From positions 7,244,633-7,308,632 of the forward strand of contig NW_004955501.1 in NCBI RefSeq assembly GCF_000276665.1: a DNA stretch of 64,000 nt. The letters are read 5' to 3'. Position 1 is the first letter of the stretch; every line of letters starts with the position of its first letter. Source of the DNA: Chinchilla lanigera. Taxonomy: Eukaryota; Chordata; Mammalia; Rodentia; Chinchillidae. The position numbers and the translations under genes were made by a program. This document shows, in pieces, positions 1-12,340 of the stretch. The notes under the pieces were generated by a model. It worked only from the letters and a program-made list of their open reading frames with translations. It searched no databases and was not told where the DNA came from.

Positions 1-919
1 ACATATATACACATACACACATATAGAGTCTTAAATGTATATGCAGTATGCATATTCAAAAATTACGTATCTGTAGATATTATCTGTGCAATATTATCTG
101 TAGACACAACAGGGCTCCAGCTTCAGTGCCCTGCAAAACTCTGGGAGTGCCACACATACTTAGGTGCACAGCAGGTACAGCGGTCTGCAGTGGCTCTAGG
201 GTGTTCGTACAAACAAGAGTGACACCTGGGCTCTAACTTGAATATGAGTCTCAGAGAAGGGTCTATTGACATTTAAACTGAGGCCTGAGGGTGAAGAAGC
301 ATGACCACATACATACAAGAATATGGCTTCTAGGAGAAAAAGTCTCTTGTATGGTGGGAAAGATACGGGCTACCAAAGGAAAAGCAAGAAAGCCAACATG
401 GCTGAGCCATCAGGAACTGAGGGACAAATCATTCTAGTTTTTAATGCTAAAATCTAGAAAGCCCCAGGCGAACTCAGGCGATTGGTCACCCTCACAGGAG
501 TAAGAAAGGGGTAGCCTGGGGTAGGGTGATGGGTCTGGGGGAGAAGCAAGTCGGCAACAGCCTTGTAAGTTTTGTGAAAGTTTTTCCAGTTTTTAATCCT
601 GTACGCAACAGAAAGCAACCAGAGAAGGCAGTGGCAAACTCTGATTTTCAGTTTTTAAAGGGGAGTAAAAATTATTAAGATGTGTATGTCAATTACCCAG
701 CACACATGTAATTATTGTGTATCACAAACATGCTAACAAAATATTTTCAAAAATGATTATTTTAGTAGTGACACAGCGGATGAACTAATAGAGGGCAGGA
801 GACTAAGGCAAATGCAAAAGCTCAGGTGAGATGGTAATAGCTGCTTAGACTTGGGCAACTGAAGGGTTCCATGAGCAGCCTGGGAAGGGGCCTCGGATTC
901 CATCATGTAGCTGAGCATT
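1..919. other. Intronic sequence, nothing recognised
   Basis: Starts in a short CA/TA-rich stretch. I see no exon match, SINE or LTR that I can name. Open frames here are short and carry no family signature. Confidence 0.5.
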
Positions 920-995
920 GAAACTTGAGTTAGGGAACTCGTCTGATGTCACACAGCCAGTGTGGGATAGCTGGACCCAACCTCTGATCTTCTCA
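920..995 (-). repeat. MIR SINE fragment, antisense
   Basis: Resembles the antisense MIR core and tail: a gaaact...aactcg...gtcacacagccag...gctgga...cctctgatct order. This is an ancient mammalian tRNA-derived SINE. The match is diverged. Confidence 0.6.
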
Positions 996-2440
996 TTCTA
1001 CAGTTTTGATTTGTCACCGTATTATACAGCCCTCTTGCTTTATAGTCATCATATAAAAATACAAAGTTGGACAGATGTATCTAATTGCATGATAGGCAGT
1101 ATGAAAGTTTCTTAGGGAAATAAAAGGGAAAATGTATTTTGTATTTCATAAATATTTCCTAATCAATTATAAGACTAAATGTAAAATATAAGCAAAATTC
1201 ACAGTTTAAAATGGTGTGATAATTACTATTAAAGTATTTATCAAGAAAGAATAAATTTATGAAAACAGTGCAAATGATATAAGAATTGTGTTGCTTCAAT
1301 TAAAAAAAATGAAAATTACTATTCTGAGTAATGGAAATGCAAAAAAACACAATGCTAAAATAAGAAAAGGTGACACATTCCTGACTTTAAGATCTGAATT
1401 AACAAGTTTCTATTGAAAAAGTCCTACAAAACACTATAGAATCTACCATAATAAAGCTAGACCATGGAAGAGATATGTATCAAGACATACAAATATGAGT
1501 TTAGTGGAACTTTTGGTATGTACTCAACTACAACTGTGTTTATTCCACAAGTACCATAAGAGCCTTTGCCAAATGTACCTAATTTTTCATAAGCTATACA
1601 ACTAAAAGCAATTTTACATTTTCTCAAAAGAAAATTAAACATAATAGAAATGCATCCATTTAAGGATACAACTGTGAAAATTGAAACAGAGATAGCTATA
1701 TGTATAATTTATAATACTGACATAGAAGAATGTGTTTAAAACTATTCTCTGAAATCCCAGGCCACCAGTGGCAAAACACATTTTGCTGTCACTATACTTT
1801 CCAGTGTTTGAAACTTTCATTTCCATCCTGATAAAAGCTGAAAATAAACCTGCTATAAGGTGTTGATTGAATTTTCTGATGCTAAAGCTCTCCAAGGACT
1901 ATTTTTCTTCAAAATTGAAGAGTAACAAAACAATTTATAAGATACTGTGTTCGTAATTCCACAATGATGTAAAACTGCTATGCCTCACAAATACTGGGTC
2001 CAGGCATCTGTGTGATTTAGAAACTCCCAAATATTTTGGAGAAATATATAACAAATGAATACATTTCACTACAAAATTATCCCCACAGGAGGCCCCCAAA
2101 CAATTTTGAGATCTTTCAACTACCTATTTAGCACTTTAAATGATGTCCATTAAAGAATAAAAGTGCACAATCTCAGGAAGATTGCAGATTTTTATGACCA
2201 TTGTAGTAAGAGTGGGCAACATTAATTCCACTTATTAATGATTTCACACCCATGAAATTTAAATAACATAGGACTTTTTCCTTAGAGCACCCTGTTTATG
2301 AAATTGGCTCCTACTGCTTCATTATCCTTTTTTCAGTTTATAAAAATTGTTTAACAGTGCAGTACAAATGGAGGAATTATTCATGATACCCTGGAATATT
2401 TAATGCTTACTCTGTTAGTGTTTTGCTTCATGCTTTGAGA
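996..2440. other. AT-rich intronic sequence, nothing recognised
   Basis: AT-rich, with short A-runs and no clear repeat boundary, exon or RNA gene. Open frames on the minus strand near 1457-1895 have no recognisable domain. Confidence 0.5.
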
Positions 2441-2685
2441 ACTGTAGTTCTCAAAGAATGGCCTGGGGACCCCCACGAGGTCCTGAAGTGCTTTTAAGAA
2501 GTCCAAACTCTAAGCTATTTTATAACAACACTAAAATGGTATTTGCCTTTTTCACCTTTGCCTTCTCATTAGTAGAGTGAAGCTTTCCAAACACTATATA
2601 GCATCTAATATCACAATAGTCTAAAGGCAAAGCAGCTGCATTCTATTGAGCCAGTCATTCTTTTTCAAAAAATCTCAAAAATATT

Positions 2686-2866
2686 AGCTGGACATGATGG
2701 CTCACACCTTTAATCCCAGCATTTTTGGAAGCTGAGGCTAGTTTAAGCCCAGCCTGGGCAACTTAATGACTTAGCAAGAGCTTGTCTCAAAATAAAAAGG
2801 GGCTGGGATGTAGCTCAGGGTAAAGGTCCCAGGTTCCATCATGACTACTGCAAAATAAATAAATAG
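2686..2866 (+). repeat. B1-dID dimeric SINE
   Basis: A B1-like (7SL-derived) left half at 2686-2790 (agctggacatgatggctcac; cccagc...gaggctag) joins an ID-like (tRNA-derived) right half at 2802-2852 (gggctgggatgtagctcag) and an A-rich tail. This dimer type is a marker of certain non-murid rodents. Confidence 0.85.
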
Positions 2867-2881
2867 TAAAATGATGTCCCT

Positions 2882-4517
2882 TTCTTGGTTACTTTTCTCT
2901 CATTGCTGGGACAAACTACCCAATGCCCAAAATTAAAGAAAGAAAGGTTTATTTAGTTTACAGTTTGTAGAGGGTTCAGTCCATAGTTGGTTGGCTCCAA
3001 GGCACAAGATTTGCTCTTGTTGTTTTGCTATCTTCTGTCTTGGAGCCAACCAAGTATGGACTGAAACCTCTACAAACTGTAAGCTAAATAAACCTTTCCT
3101 TCCTTAATTTTGGGCATTGGGTAGTTTGTCCCAGCAATGAGAGAAAAGTAACCAAGACAGAATTTGGTACCAGGAGTGGGGTCATTGCTGTGACTATACC
3201 TGACCATGTGGTTCAGGAGCCTTTGGAAAAGCCTTATGAGAAGTGTTTGGAAAGGTTCAGAAATGTCACCTGAAAGAGAAGTGCTAGAACACTTTTGGCT
3301 GTTCTGTATGGGAGATTCTGGTCAGAGCTCAGAAGACCAAAAGGCTGATAGAAATCCTGTCGGTAAAGACCAGGTTCAGGAGGTTTTTACTGGGAAGCAG
3401 GACTACATTGGGTACTAAACTCCAGGTGATATATGTTATGGCTTGGCAGAAACTTTGTCTGCATTTTACTTGTGTCAGATATTTTGCCTAAGACTGAGAT
3501 TAAGAGCAGCAGTGGACTGATTAATCTAGCAAAAGAAATTTCAAGACAATCAAGTGTTGGGGAAATGACAGGGCTATTGTTGGGGGCTTTTAGCCAGATT
3601 TATATTGAGAATCAAAAACAAAGAGCCCAGCAGGATGATTTAAAATGTGAGTTTGGCCAGAAAGGAAGCTCCAGTAAAGCTGTGGACTGCAAAGATAAGG
3701 CTGAGGAGATCTCTATTGCTAAGAAGGAACAAGAGAATAGAAAAGATGGCCTGAGGGCTTCATAAGCAACAAGTCTCCACCCTTTGTAACCTCAAAACTG
3801 CAAAGGTAAAAAATCTTGCCTTGAGAAGGAAGCTGCAGAGCACCGTGTTCCAGAATGGCAGTGGTGGCAGCAGCACCAGCTTCCAGAATGGCAGCAGCAT
3901 AGAGAATTTGTTCCTGAAAACTGGATTCAGAATGCCCAGCAATCTAGGCACTCGACCCCTATGACCAAGAGAGAGAAAAGCTTGGCTACTGCTGCAGGTG
4001 GCAGGAGACCTTGGCATCATCCACGTGGCCCTGGCTTTAGGCGCATGAAGAATGCAAGAGTTCTGAGGTTAAAGAGGCTTCCACCCAGATTTCAGAAGGC
4101 CTGGGAGGCCAGGCAGTGTATGCCTGAGGGGGCAGTGTGTGAAGCTGTGAGTGTGAAGCAAAAGGTGCCCTGGAGACCTCAGAAGTTTAGAAAAGCCAGG
4201 ACCATGGATCAGCTGAGGAAAGCTGCAAGAAGGGAACAAAGCAAGCCCAAGAGAGAAGCCATGGAAGCTGTAACCACTGGAAGTGTCATGGGGTGGACTC
4301 ATGCAAACCCTTTGGAGCTCACAATGTGCCACAAATTGCTTCAGACGCTGCATGTGGAATTACAGGACATAATGTTAGCCCTGCTGGATTTTGGACTTGC
4401 TTTGGTCCCAATGCTCTGTATCCCCCTGTTTGTCCCTTTTGGAATGGTGTTTATTTTGTGCCATTAAATGTTGAACGTGTTTAACTTTTCATTTGTACGG
4501 GGGTTTGTAACTAAGAC
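2882..4517 (+). mobile_element. ERVL-MaLR-type retroelement with fold-back LTR end
   Basis: An LTR 3' end (about 3039-3160, with an aataaa-like signal and a ccaagaca end) is followed at once by a primer-binding-site-like tggtaccaggagtgggg (tRNA-Leu type, as in MaLR/ERVL elements). A MaLR-like internal region follows to about 4517. The internal region has broken short frames and no viral protein I can name. The 5' side is odd: the same LTR end also occurs inverted at 2884-3001. No complete 3' LTR is visible; the element stops at aactaagacag. Confidence 0.7.
2884..3156. repeat. Long inverted repeat (118-base arms, 37-base loop)
   Basis: Arms 2884-3001 and 3039-3156 are reverse complements with 5 mismatches by eye (113 of 118). 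The loop is 3002-3038. Both arms are the LTR 3' end, so this is a duplicated and inverted LTR fragment that could form a long hairpin. Confidence 0.9.
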
Positions 4518-4973
4518 AGTCACTCTTCTCAATACATTTTAATATTTTGAAAAATATAGTTTAATGCTCATAATAAATATAATATATCTCTTCACATGTA
4601 AGATTTATTACTGTTACTTTAACATGGCTTTTATAAATCCTTAGTGTTGCTGCCTAATATAGCATATACTTACAGAGGTAATCATATAAACAAAAGTGTT
4701 ATAGTGTTCTAAATAGATTTTAAGAGTGTAAAAGTGTCCTGATACTGAGAAGTTTGAGAACTGCTAACCTAGAATTTATTTAGTCACCAGGCACTCCACC
4801 ATGTGCCACCATCCCAAACCGTCCTCCACTGTGATAAGAGGAATGGCATCATAGACCTAACCCACTCTACGTGCAGACCCAAGGTAGAAGCAGAACCAGC
4901 TTTCTAGCCATAACTCTGCTCCTTCCTCCCCAACTTCAATAAGGAGTGAGAACTATGCCAGGATAACCTACAG

Positions 4974-5046
4974 CAGTGGTGGCAAACCTATGGCACGCAT
5001 GCCACAGCAGCCCACTTGGAAAGCTCTGAAGGGTGCACCATCACTG
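4974..5046. mobile_element. Candidate 73-base hAT-type MITE
   Basis: The ends read CAGTGGTGGCAAACC on the left and, reverse complemented, CAGTGATGGTGCACCC on the right. Flanking 8-mers acctacag and atctagag agree at 6 of 8 positions, as expected for a decayed hAT target duplication. There is no coding content. Confidence 0.6.
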
Positions 5047-6390
5047 ATCTAGAGTCTCTTGAAATTAGCTCCTACCTTAGGAAAATCTCTTACAAACTAG
5101 AAAAGTTATGAAGATACTGAACAACTGTCTCAGAACATACATAGTAAAAAGATGTACTTTTCAAACATGCAACTTGTATCACTTCTAGGACACACCTTGT
5201 TTAATCTAAATGTGATCTCCTATCTTACAGACTTGTGATGAGAACCAAATGGTAAAACTATGCACATTGAATCATATCTGCATTATTTCAATGTTAACTG
5301 CAGCCTTAGGGGAGATAAAATCATACTCTTTTGAACTGAGCACACATTTTTACTTATCTTAGAAATCTTTGCTACAGAAACGAATCTTGCTAAAAATTTC
5401 TTTTTAACTAAAGGAAAAAATAATAGAAGTAACTCAGAGCAACTTGTCTAAAACCAGAAGGTGATTTACATACACAGCCTCTGAGGCAGAGTGAAAAACA
5501 AATACCTATGTATCAGTCAAATCACCTGATTTTGTTATAAACCCCAAACTGAATTCCATTAAAATAACTACATGCATTATCAACATATTTCCATTGCAAA
5601 AGTCCTAGTTATGCTTACCAAACTGTATTTTAATCTACTGCATCTGGCCTAAATCCCTAATGAGACTACAGTGGAAAAACTAATATATATTCTTGTTCTT
5701 ACTCTGCTCCTTAGCACAAAATATATTAACATTTAAAATGTGTTTAGAGAAAATAGCTGGAAATTTTAGCTGTCAGTTTATGGACCTGGGATGGCTGGCA
5801 AAGGAGTCTGTTTTAAAGAAAAAACTTAGTCCCAGGTCCTACTGTTGTAACCGTGGTGTCTCTGACCCAGTAACAGAAGGATGCCCTTTGGATACACTTT
5901 CTCTGGCATGGATGGTTATTCTCCACCAACTCTCTCTCTCTCTTACACACTGGTAGAAACTTGGCATTAATTCTGTGAGCTGTCCATAGTTCTGACAAGG
6001 AAGAAAATTTTCCTCAGTGCTGCACTAACCAGCCCAGATGGACATTATTAAGATGATAATTTGGCAAATGGAATCAGCCTGAGTGATTTCATATTTTCCA
6101 TAAATGCAAAAATGATAGCAAATTTTAAAATTACATCCAAGTTACACTTGACTCATAGAGTGATGATGCTCAAAATCTAATTAGTGACTAGGTTTCTGGG
6201 TGGATAAAAAGTGAAATATTATTCATCACCATTTCAAAGGTTTTAAGTGGAGCTTGAGAAAATAATGCAACTGACTTTACACTGGTTGTTCCGTCTACGG
6301 CCATACCACCCTGAATGCACCCAATCTTGTCTGACACTGGCTGTTCCTTTTGGTAAAGGCTATTGTGTACTTTTTATGTCTCATGTACTC
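5047..6390. other. Intronic sequence, nothing recognised
   Basis: No exon, SINE or LTR recognised. Short open frames near 5693-5998 have no signature and overlap a CT microsatellite-like stretch (about 5932-5945). Confidence 0.5.
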
Positions 6391-6500
6391 TATGCTAAGC
6401 TCTTTGTGTACCATTTAATTTAATCCTCACTAAATCCCTACCAATTGGGTGAAATTGGGTGAAAACTTAGGCTTGAAAATATTAATTTTTTGCCCCAGTT
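6391..6500 (-). repeat. MIR/L3-like fragment, antisense
   Basis: Shows the order tgctaagctctttgtgtacc...atttaatcctcac...ccctaccaattgggtg...gcccagttcatacagc, seen in antisense ancient SINE or L3-type relics. Diverged. Confidence 0.5.
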
Positions 6501-7441
6501 CATACAGCAAAAATGAGAAAAGTGTACTGTCTCCAAACCTCTTTAAAATGTACCCATGGCTTTCAGGCTAGTTTACTTCTATGTAATCTCTTTGGACACT
6601 CCAGACATTTCAGTCATTCTCACATGTTCAAATAACTGGAGGTACAGTTATTCTAATTTAGAAAAAAAACACTAAGCTATAGACCTTATTCAAATACTGT
6701 CATATTCATCTTAAGCTTATGCAATGATGTAAATGGACCATTGTAGCATCCATGGCTTTCCTCTCAGATTTTCTTTAAAGAATTTTCTCATTAGCTGGAA
6801 GACACACAGTGATCCACAAGCCTCCACCTGCAGCGTGTTAGGAATCAGCGGAGCATTTGAACAGTTAGGAAAGAGCAGGTCACAGCATCTCTACCCAAAG
6901 CAGCATTCCCTTACAGCAAATCTGTGAGTCACTGATGCCCACTGTGCTGCCCGAGGCACACTCAGAGCTCCCATGCAGACTAAGTGTCTCCCTGCCCGTG
7001 CCTCCTTCCTTTCCATTCATCTTCACAGGGGTCAGACCTCCTCATAGCCTGAAGGCTCTCTGCCTACGCTTGATCCAGCTACCATTTTTCTTTCAATAGA
7101 CATTACTCTTAGGGCATTCTTGTGCTTCTAACTCTGTCATGGTATCTGGAGATTCAGCTACTAAAAATATTTTCACATAGTGTCCCTGCTAGGCCTATTA
7201 TTTAAAAATAAAGAGTAATGCACCAACAAATATTGGACACACTCTGTCATATGAAATGTGCTATCATGGATTTCACAGCGAGATGAAACTGATACTAACA
7301 AAAGAGACAAACATCTACCATAACAGACTGTATTACATACAGCTCTTTTATTCCCATTAATTCTTGTGCAGTGAATACATCAAAGAGTCTGGGGGAATTA
7401 ATTTGTGTTCATGTGGCTACTTCTGTTAAATACCATTCTAT

Positions 7442-7833
7442 GTGTCTTAGTCACTTTCCTTGTCGCTGGGACAAATACTCAACATCCACAAGTTACAGGA
7501 GGAGACTTTACTTTGGCTCATGGTTACCCAGTCAGCTGGCTCCATGGCAGAAACAGCATGGCAGAGGCACACAGCAGAGCAAACCTGCTCATGTCACGGT
7601 GATCAGGAAGTAGAGAGTGAAGGGAGGGCCCAGGGGGAGATGCGTCCCTGGCCCAGCCCTTAGTGAGCTTCCTCTTCTGCCTAGGCTCCATCTCTTAACA
7701 GCACACTCGGCCACTGAACTCACTGGTGGGTGAATCTGCCAAAGAGTACAGTGCCCCATGACCCAGCCAGCCTGCCAAACCCCTGCCTCTGAACACAGGA
7801 CGCTTTGGGGGCCACTCCAGATCTAAACCATAA
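7442..7833 (-). mobile_element. MaLR-like solo LTR, antisense
   Basis: Opens tcttagtcactttcctt...gctgggacaaatac, the reverse complement of the MaLR-type LTR 3' end seen at 3110-3160. It continues through the GC-richer LTR body (ggctccatggcag...cactgaactcactgg) to about 7833. No internal region is attached. Confidence 0.65.
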
Positions 7834-8317
7834 CACTACGCTTATTGAGGAAGAAATTATTTTTTTGCACTGATGGTATCTTACATAAGAACCTACTTAA
7901 ATGTAGGGTTATTTACAAAGAAAGAGGCTAAGTGACTCAAAAAGTATGCATGGAAAATCATATTCCCTTGACTCAGATATTTGTTTACTTTTCATCTTTC
8001 TGTTTTCCATCTGGGAAAATCAGAGTACAATTTAAGAAGAAAAAGAAAAATAGTTCAGGGGAACATTGTTACACACAAATTAGACTCCTCTGGCAACTTG
8101 TTATTTTACTATTTGTCCAACTCAATTAATATCTTCAGAATACATGCTGTTTATGACAAAAATAATTAGTATTTTTATAGCATCCTCCCAAGATTTAACC
8201 TTTGATTCAAATATTTACCAAGAATCAACTCCAGGCTAGTCACCAGGTAAGCAGGTGAGAGTAAAAGGATAAATATACAGGAATGGTGCTTACTATTATT
8301 GAGCTCAGAGTTTAGAT

Positions 8318-8476
8318 GAATACTTTTCAAATTCACTAGGTGCAAACCACTGCAATTCTGTTAAAAATACACCCCCTTATTAAGAAGTCTAGAACAGGAT
8401 CTGAAATTCTATTTTTCTAGCAAGTTCATAAGATGCCAGTGATGCTAGTCCATGGACCACACTCTGAGTAACAAAG
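8318..8476 (+). mobile_element. MER20-like hAT relic
   Basis: Reads like a decayed MER20-type element: a cttttcaaattc left end, a ctgaaattctatttttctagcaag middle and gatgctagtccatggaccac near the right end. Non-autonomous, no coding content. Confidence 0.6.
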
Positions 8477-8698
8477 GACTAGCTTACTGACTTGGCTGCT
8501 ACGCTGCAACCCACTCCCATGCTGTGTTCACTTCTCAGGCATACCAGCCCTGAAGATGTGAATCGCTAAACAGCACCAGCTATGATGCCTCATGGATGGA
8601 ATCCTGAGCTGAGAAGATGATCTCAGGAATATGATTCACGGAGAGTAAAGAGTAAGAGGGCAAAGAATTGCATCATGAAGGCTCTAAAGAATGCTGAA

Positions 8699-8984
8699 AG
8701 CTGGGTATGGTGGTGCACATCTGTAATCCCAGCACTCTGGGAAGCTAAGTCAGGAGAATTGAAAGTTTCAGCCTAATATGAGCTAAATAGAAAGATTCTG
8801 TCTCATAGAGATATATAGGTAGGTAGGTAGGTAAGTAGGTAGGTAGGTAGATAGGCAGGGAAGAAGACAGATAAACAAACAGACACAGACAGACAGATAG
8901 ATGCTGAATGGGCAAACAGACAGATAGCTGGAAATGTAGATGAGTGTGAATGCCCTGGTTTCAATCTCCAGTACTGTCAAAAAA
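8699..8984 (+). repeat. B1-dID SINE split by a tetranucleotide repeat
   Basis: The B1 half is 8699-8806 (agctgggtatggtggtgcac...cccagcac). The ID half is about 8926-8980 (gctggaaatgtag...aatctccagtactg). Between them lies a ggta-rich then gaca-rich tract that has expanded in the A-rich linker. Confidence 0.75.
8811..8925 (+). repeat. GGTA / GACA tetranucleotide microsatellite
   Basis: Runs of (GGTA)n with interruptions, then (GACA/GATA)n-like units. The tract sits in the linker of a dimeric SINE. Confidence 0.9.
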
Positions 8985-9250
8985 GAAAATCAAAAAACAA
9001 AAACATGATGAATTCCCAGGGACAGGCAAGATTATGGCTGGTGAGCATGTTGGCAGGACGGGACACAGGCCCACCCTCCTCATCAATGACACAGAGCTAA
9101 CAGGGCAGAGGGAAAGAGTTTTTAAATGTCTCAAAATATGTTTTTCTTAACCAGCAGTCAAATGCTCACCCTCTAAAGCACATTACCAAAACTTCCCTTT
9201 CAGGGTGCTATGAACACAGAATCTGGTCTTACTCAAAACAAGTAATCTCA

Positions 9251-9328
9251 GGTTGGGGATATAGCTCAGTGGCACAGCACCTGCCTCGCAAGCGTGAGGT
9301 TATGAGTTCAGTGCCCAGGACCACCAAA
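9251..9328 (+). repeat. ID SINE with target-site duplication
   Basis: A tRNA-Ala-derived ID element (ggttggggatatagctcagt; A and B box-like pol III sequences; gcctcgcaagcgtgaggt) with a short A-tail. It is flanked by identical 16-mers aaaacaagtaatctca at 9235-9250 and 9329-9344, so the insertion is fairly young. Confidence 0.92.
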
Positions 9329-9436
9329 AAAACAAGTAATCTCACAAAGGAAGCTAAATATGTAATTTGAGACCACATGTTCTTAAGCAACTGCTTACGC
9401 AAACTGTCAAATTATTATATCTGAAAATGGAGTTGT

Positions 9437-9470
9437 GGGGAGGCGGGGGGGTAGAGGGAAGGAATTGGGG
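9437..9470 (+). other. G-run cluster, possible quadruplex
   Basis: Four G-runs of at least three, separated by 4, 4 and 8 bases. This fits the usual G-quadruplex pattern if one longer loop is allowed. It would be on the non-template strand of NEK11 read-out (C-rich in RNA). Confidence 0.5.
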
Positions 9471-10499
9471 TTACCTTAATTTTATGCTATTTGATGCCAG
9501 GGAAACAGATCACATAACATTAAGCTTGGGTTGATTTTATTAGTTTTTCCTGGCCTCGTAAGAGAAAAACAACTTGAGACATAAAAAGGGTGAGTCACTT
9601 TGATCTCTACAACACAAAACACGCAGTACAAACTGCAGTGAAAAACATAGGCATCTTAGACTCATCTACAGATACTCACTTTGCCAGCTAATCTGTTACA
9701 GTAAAACCTCTCATTAATAATGTAGAAGAGCCAGGGCCAGAAAAAGCAATCTGGATGGGGAAGGGGTTAGCAGGGAATGATGATGAGGCGTGCTGGTTGG
9801 CTGGTGTGTGTATTTATGCTATGTATTCGTACAGACATTTCCTCTAAGCAGACACCAATGCACAGAACAATAAGGTGAATCTATGAAGAACCCATCCTGC
9901 AAGCCTAGAGACAGGTCCACCTGGTGAGCAGTGACCACTGCCAAGTGCACTGACACGTTCCCTGCAGTCAGAGGAGGAAAACCTGGATGAGTTTAGAGTA
10001 AGTCAAATTTATTATGCTGTCCATACACAGACACACTACTATGAAATATGACCATCACTTTGGACCCTTTTGCAGGGTTATGGTTTCTCTATGTTGAAAG
10101 GTTTTGGTTTTTTTTAAAGAAACAAGAGGAAATAAGTCGGAAGGAAATTCTATCAGTCATAGTGACAAAGGGTGTTAGATAGTGATGCCATAGTTCTTTG
10201 CCAGAAACTTCTTTTTCTTTTTTCTGGAAATGTGCTATTTCACATCAAAAAAGAGACTTTGACAGGAAGTAGTAGGAGGCTCTCACACCCACAGTTACTG
10301 TCTGGTACTGATATGGTCCTCACTGCCACAAAAGAAAAGAGAAAAACAATCACTTTACAAAGGTTAGAGAACACAAGTTTAAATGACTACCACAAGCACC
10401 TAAATCAAAGTTTTACCTAAGTACCAGGCAAAATATTTCAATAACTTCCACAAAAAGCCATACAAATCAATATGGTGATTATTTGACTGGAAGCAGATA

Positions 10500-10975
10500 T
10501 ACTGCGCTATGCTTCCCATGGCTACTGTGACAAATTATCACAAACTGAGAAAATTAGAATAACACAAAATCCCCATCTTTTGTTTGGTAGATCAGAAATC
10601 CGACATGGATCTCACTAAATGAAAATGCCACCACCGGGAGAGCATCTTCCTTTCTGGAAGGGGAGCTGCAGGAAGAGTCCGTTTCCTTGTCTTTTTGCAG
10701 CTTCTAGTTGCCACCTGTTTTCCTAGCTCATGGCCTCTTTCTGTGTCTTCACAGCCAGCAAGGTGGGTCCAAGTCACAAAATGCCCCTCTTTGATTTTCC
10801 CCCTCTGCCTTACTCTTCTATTTTTAAAGAACCTTCTGATTATACTGAGCTACCCAGAGAATCAGGATAATCTTCCTATCTTACAGTCAGCTGAATAGAA
10901 AATCTAGTTCCATCTGCAACCTTAATTCATTTCCCTTTGCCATGTAACCCAACGTATTACAGGTCCCAAGGACTA
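10500..10975 (-). mobile_element. MLT1-type MaLR LTR, antisense
   Basis: Shows the ggctactgtgacaaattatcacaaact start typical of antisense MLT1 LTRs, a tttctgtgtcttcacagcc middle, a ccttctgattatactgagctacc part and a ggtcccaaggactaggata end. Diverged, no coding content. Confidence 0.65.
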
Positions 10976-12340
10976 GGATATAACCATCTTTGAAACCGAC
11001 TTTTCTGCCTACCTAGTAGCTTTCTTTAACTGGTAGAAATGAAGAGTTAAGCATTAGAGACAATCTCCTTAGAAATACAAACTTCTTCACTAGCCATTTT
11101 GACAAGGCTCCAAATGGCACCAGAACAGAATATTACATATTAATGACAGAGCTAAACAATTTAACAGCCCACTCAAAGGCCTCATATATATTTAAAGTTT
11201 TGCTTTTCAGGCTTAGTCATAAAATTTACATATTGAAAAATGCATTATTCTTATCATTAGCTTTGTGAACTCCAGTTATATGAATTTTATTTTATGTTTG
11301 ATTCAAATAGTTCATTGTTTTGAAAAACAGTGAAGAAATTAACCTGTGTAATTACAACGCAAGCCTCACACCATTCATATATTCGTGTTTTGTTAATTAT
11401 CCCTAATATCAGAGTCAGGAAACTCAGGTACATTGTTGTAACAGAAATCACTAGTGCTCACCTCTATCTGATTCTCCCCTTCTTGGGCACAGAAAAGATT
11501 ATACCTCCCATTCCCTTTCTAGGCAGTTGAACCACATAACTAGTTTTAGTCAAAGAAATTCAGAGGAAATATTTTTCAAGCTGAAAAATACACACAAGTG
11601 TTCCACCTCTAACCTACTCTTGCTGCTCTGCAGACACTGAAAACCAAGTGTTGATATGGCAGTAGTAAAACAAAGGAGAACACTGAGTCCTTAGTCACTA
11701 TATTGGGTAAAATCACCCTGAAGAGGTTTCTGACCCACATACGACTTAATGGGAATAAGATGTAAACCCTTGTTATGTACGTCAATAATTTTTTTGGTCA
11801 CAATAGCAAGCATAACCTAGTCTGACCAATACAAGGGAGAAATACAATATTTTACCTTATTGAATCAAAGACACTGTCAATTTTAAGGTGCGCCTTTACA
11901 TTACATATTGCCAAGAAAAATGCTGCACATGAAATTTCATATGACATCTATTTGATGCAGCTCAATGTCATTAACATCAATCATTAAAGCACAGTGTCTG
12001 TCTAGCTGTAAGAAAACAGAAAACCTAAAACTTCTCCCCATTTTCTAATAACTACACCCAATCTGAACATCAAGCAAATGGGGACATAAGTTAAAGAGAT
12101 AAATGCTTATGTGCAGTGTCATTACTTTATTACAAGATTCAAAATAGCACACTTAGAGATTCTGTTTTCCCCACTCTGAAATATCATGAGCATAACTGTT
12201 CAAATGCCTCCTATGCATGCAGACATAAGAGTCCTTGTCATAGCTGTCTGAGTTGTGCCACCCAATTTAGAGCACCTAAGATGTTTGAGATACAACACCG
12301 CATAAATCTGCATAAGAAATTGTCATCACAAGTTTTACTT
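10976..12340. other. Intronic sequence, nothing recognised
   Basis: AT-rich, with no SINE, LTR or exon match that I can support. Short frames carry no signature. Confidence 0.45.

Larger units (their letters stand above)
2441..4765 (+). mobile_element. Old hAT-type DNA transposon, split by later insertions
   Basis: The left part (2441-2670) begins with a ttctcaaag-type hAT end and continues with the ggggaccccc...gaggtc...actattttataa...atttgcctttttca order of a common mammalian hAT relic. The right part (about 4518-4765) resumes with actcttctca...gaaaatatagtt...aagagtgtaaaagtgtcctga and ends in agtttgagaactgct, the inverted counterpart of the left end. A SINE and a MaLR-type element lie between. 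The family name is not certain. Confidence 0.65.

Noticed and set aside
3961..4467. A 168-codon plus-strand frame near 4.0-4.5 kb as a possible gene
   Set aside because: It lies in the internal region of the MaLR-type element. I see no domain, and this sequence is not protein-coding in that family.
8811..8925. Short regularly repeated units as a CRISPR-like array
   Set aside because: They are tetranucleotide microsatellites in a SINE linker of a mammalian genome, with no spacers.
9437..9470. The G-run cluster as a regulatory quadruplex
   Set aside because: It is isolated, intronic and far from any promoter or splice site here, so I list it only as a possible structure.
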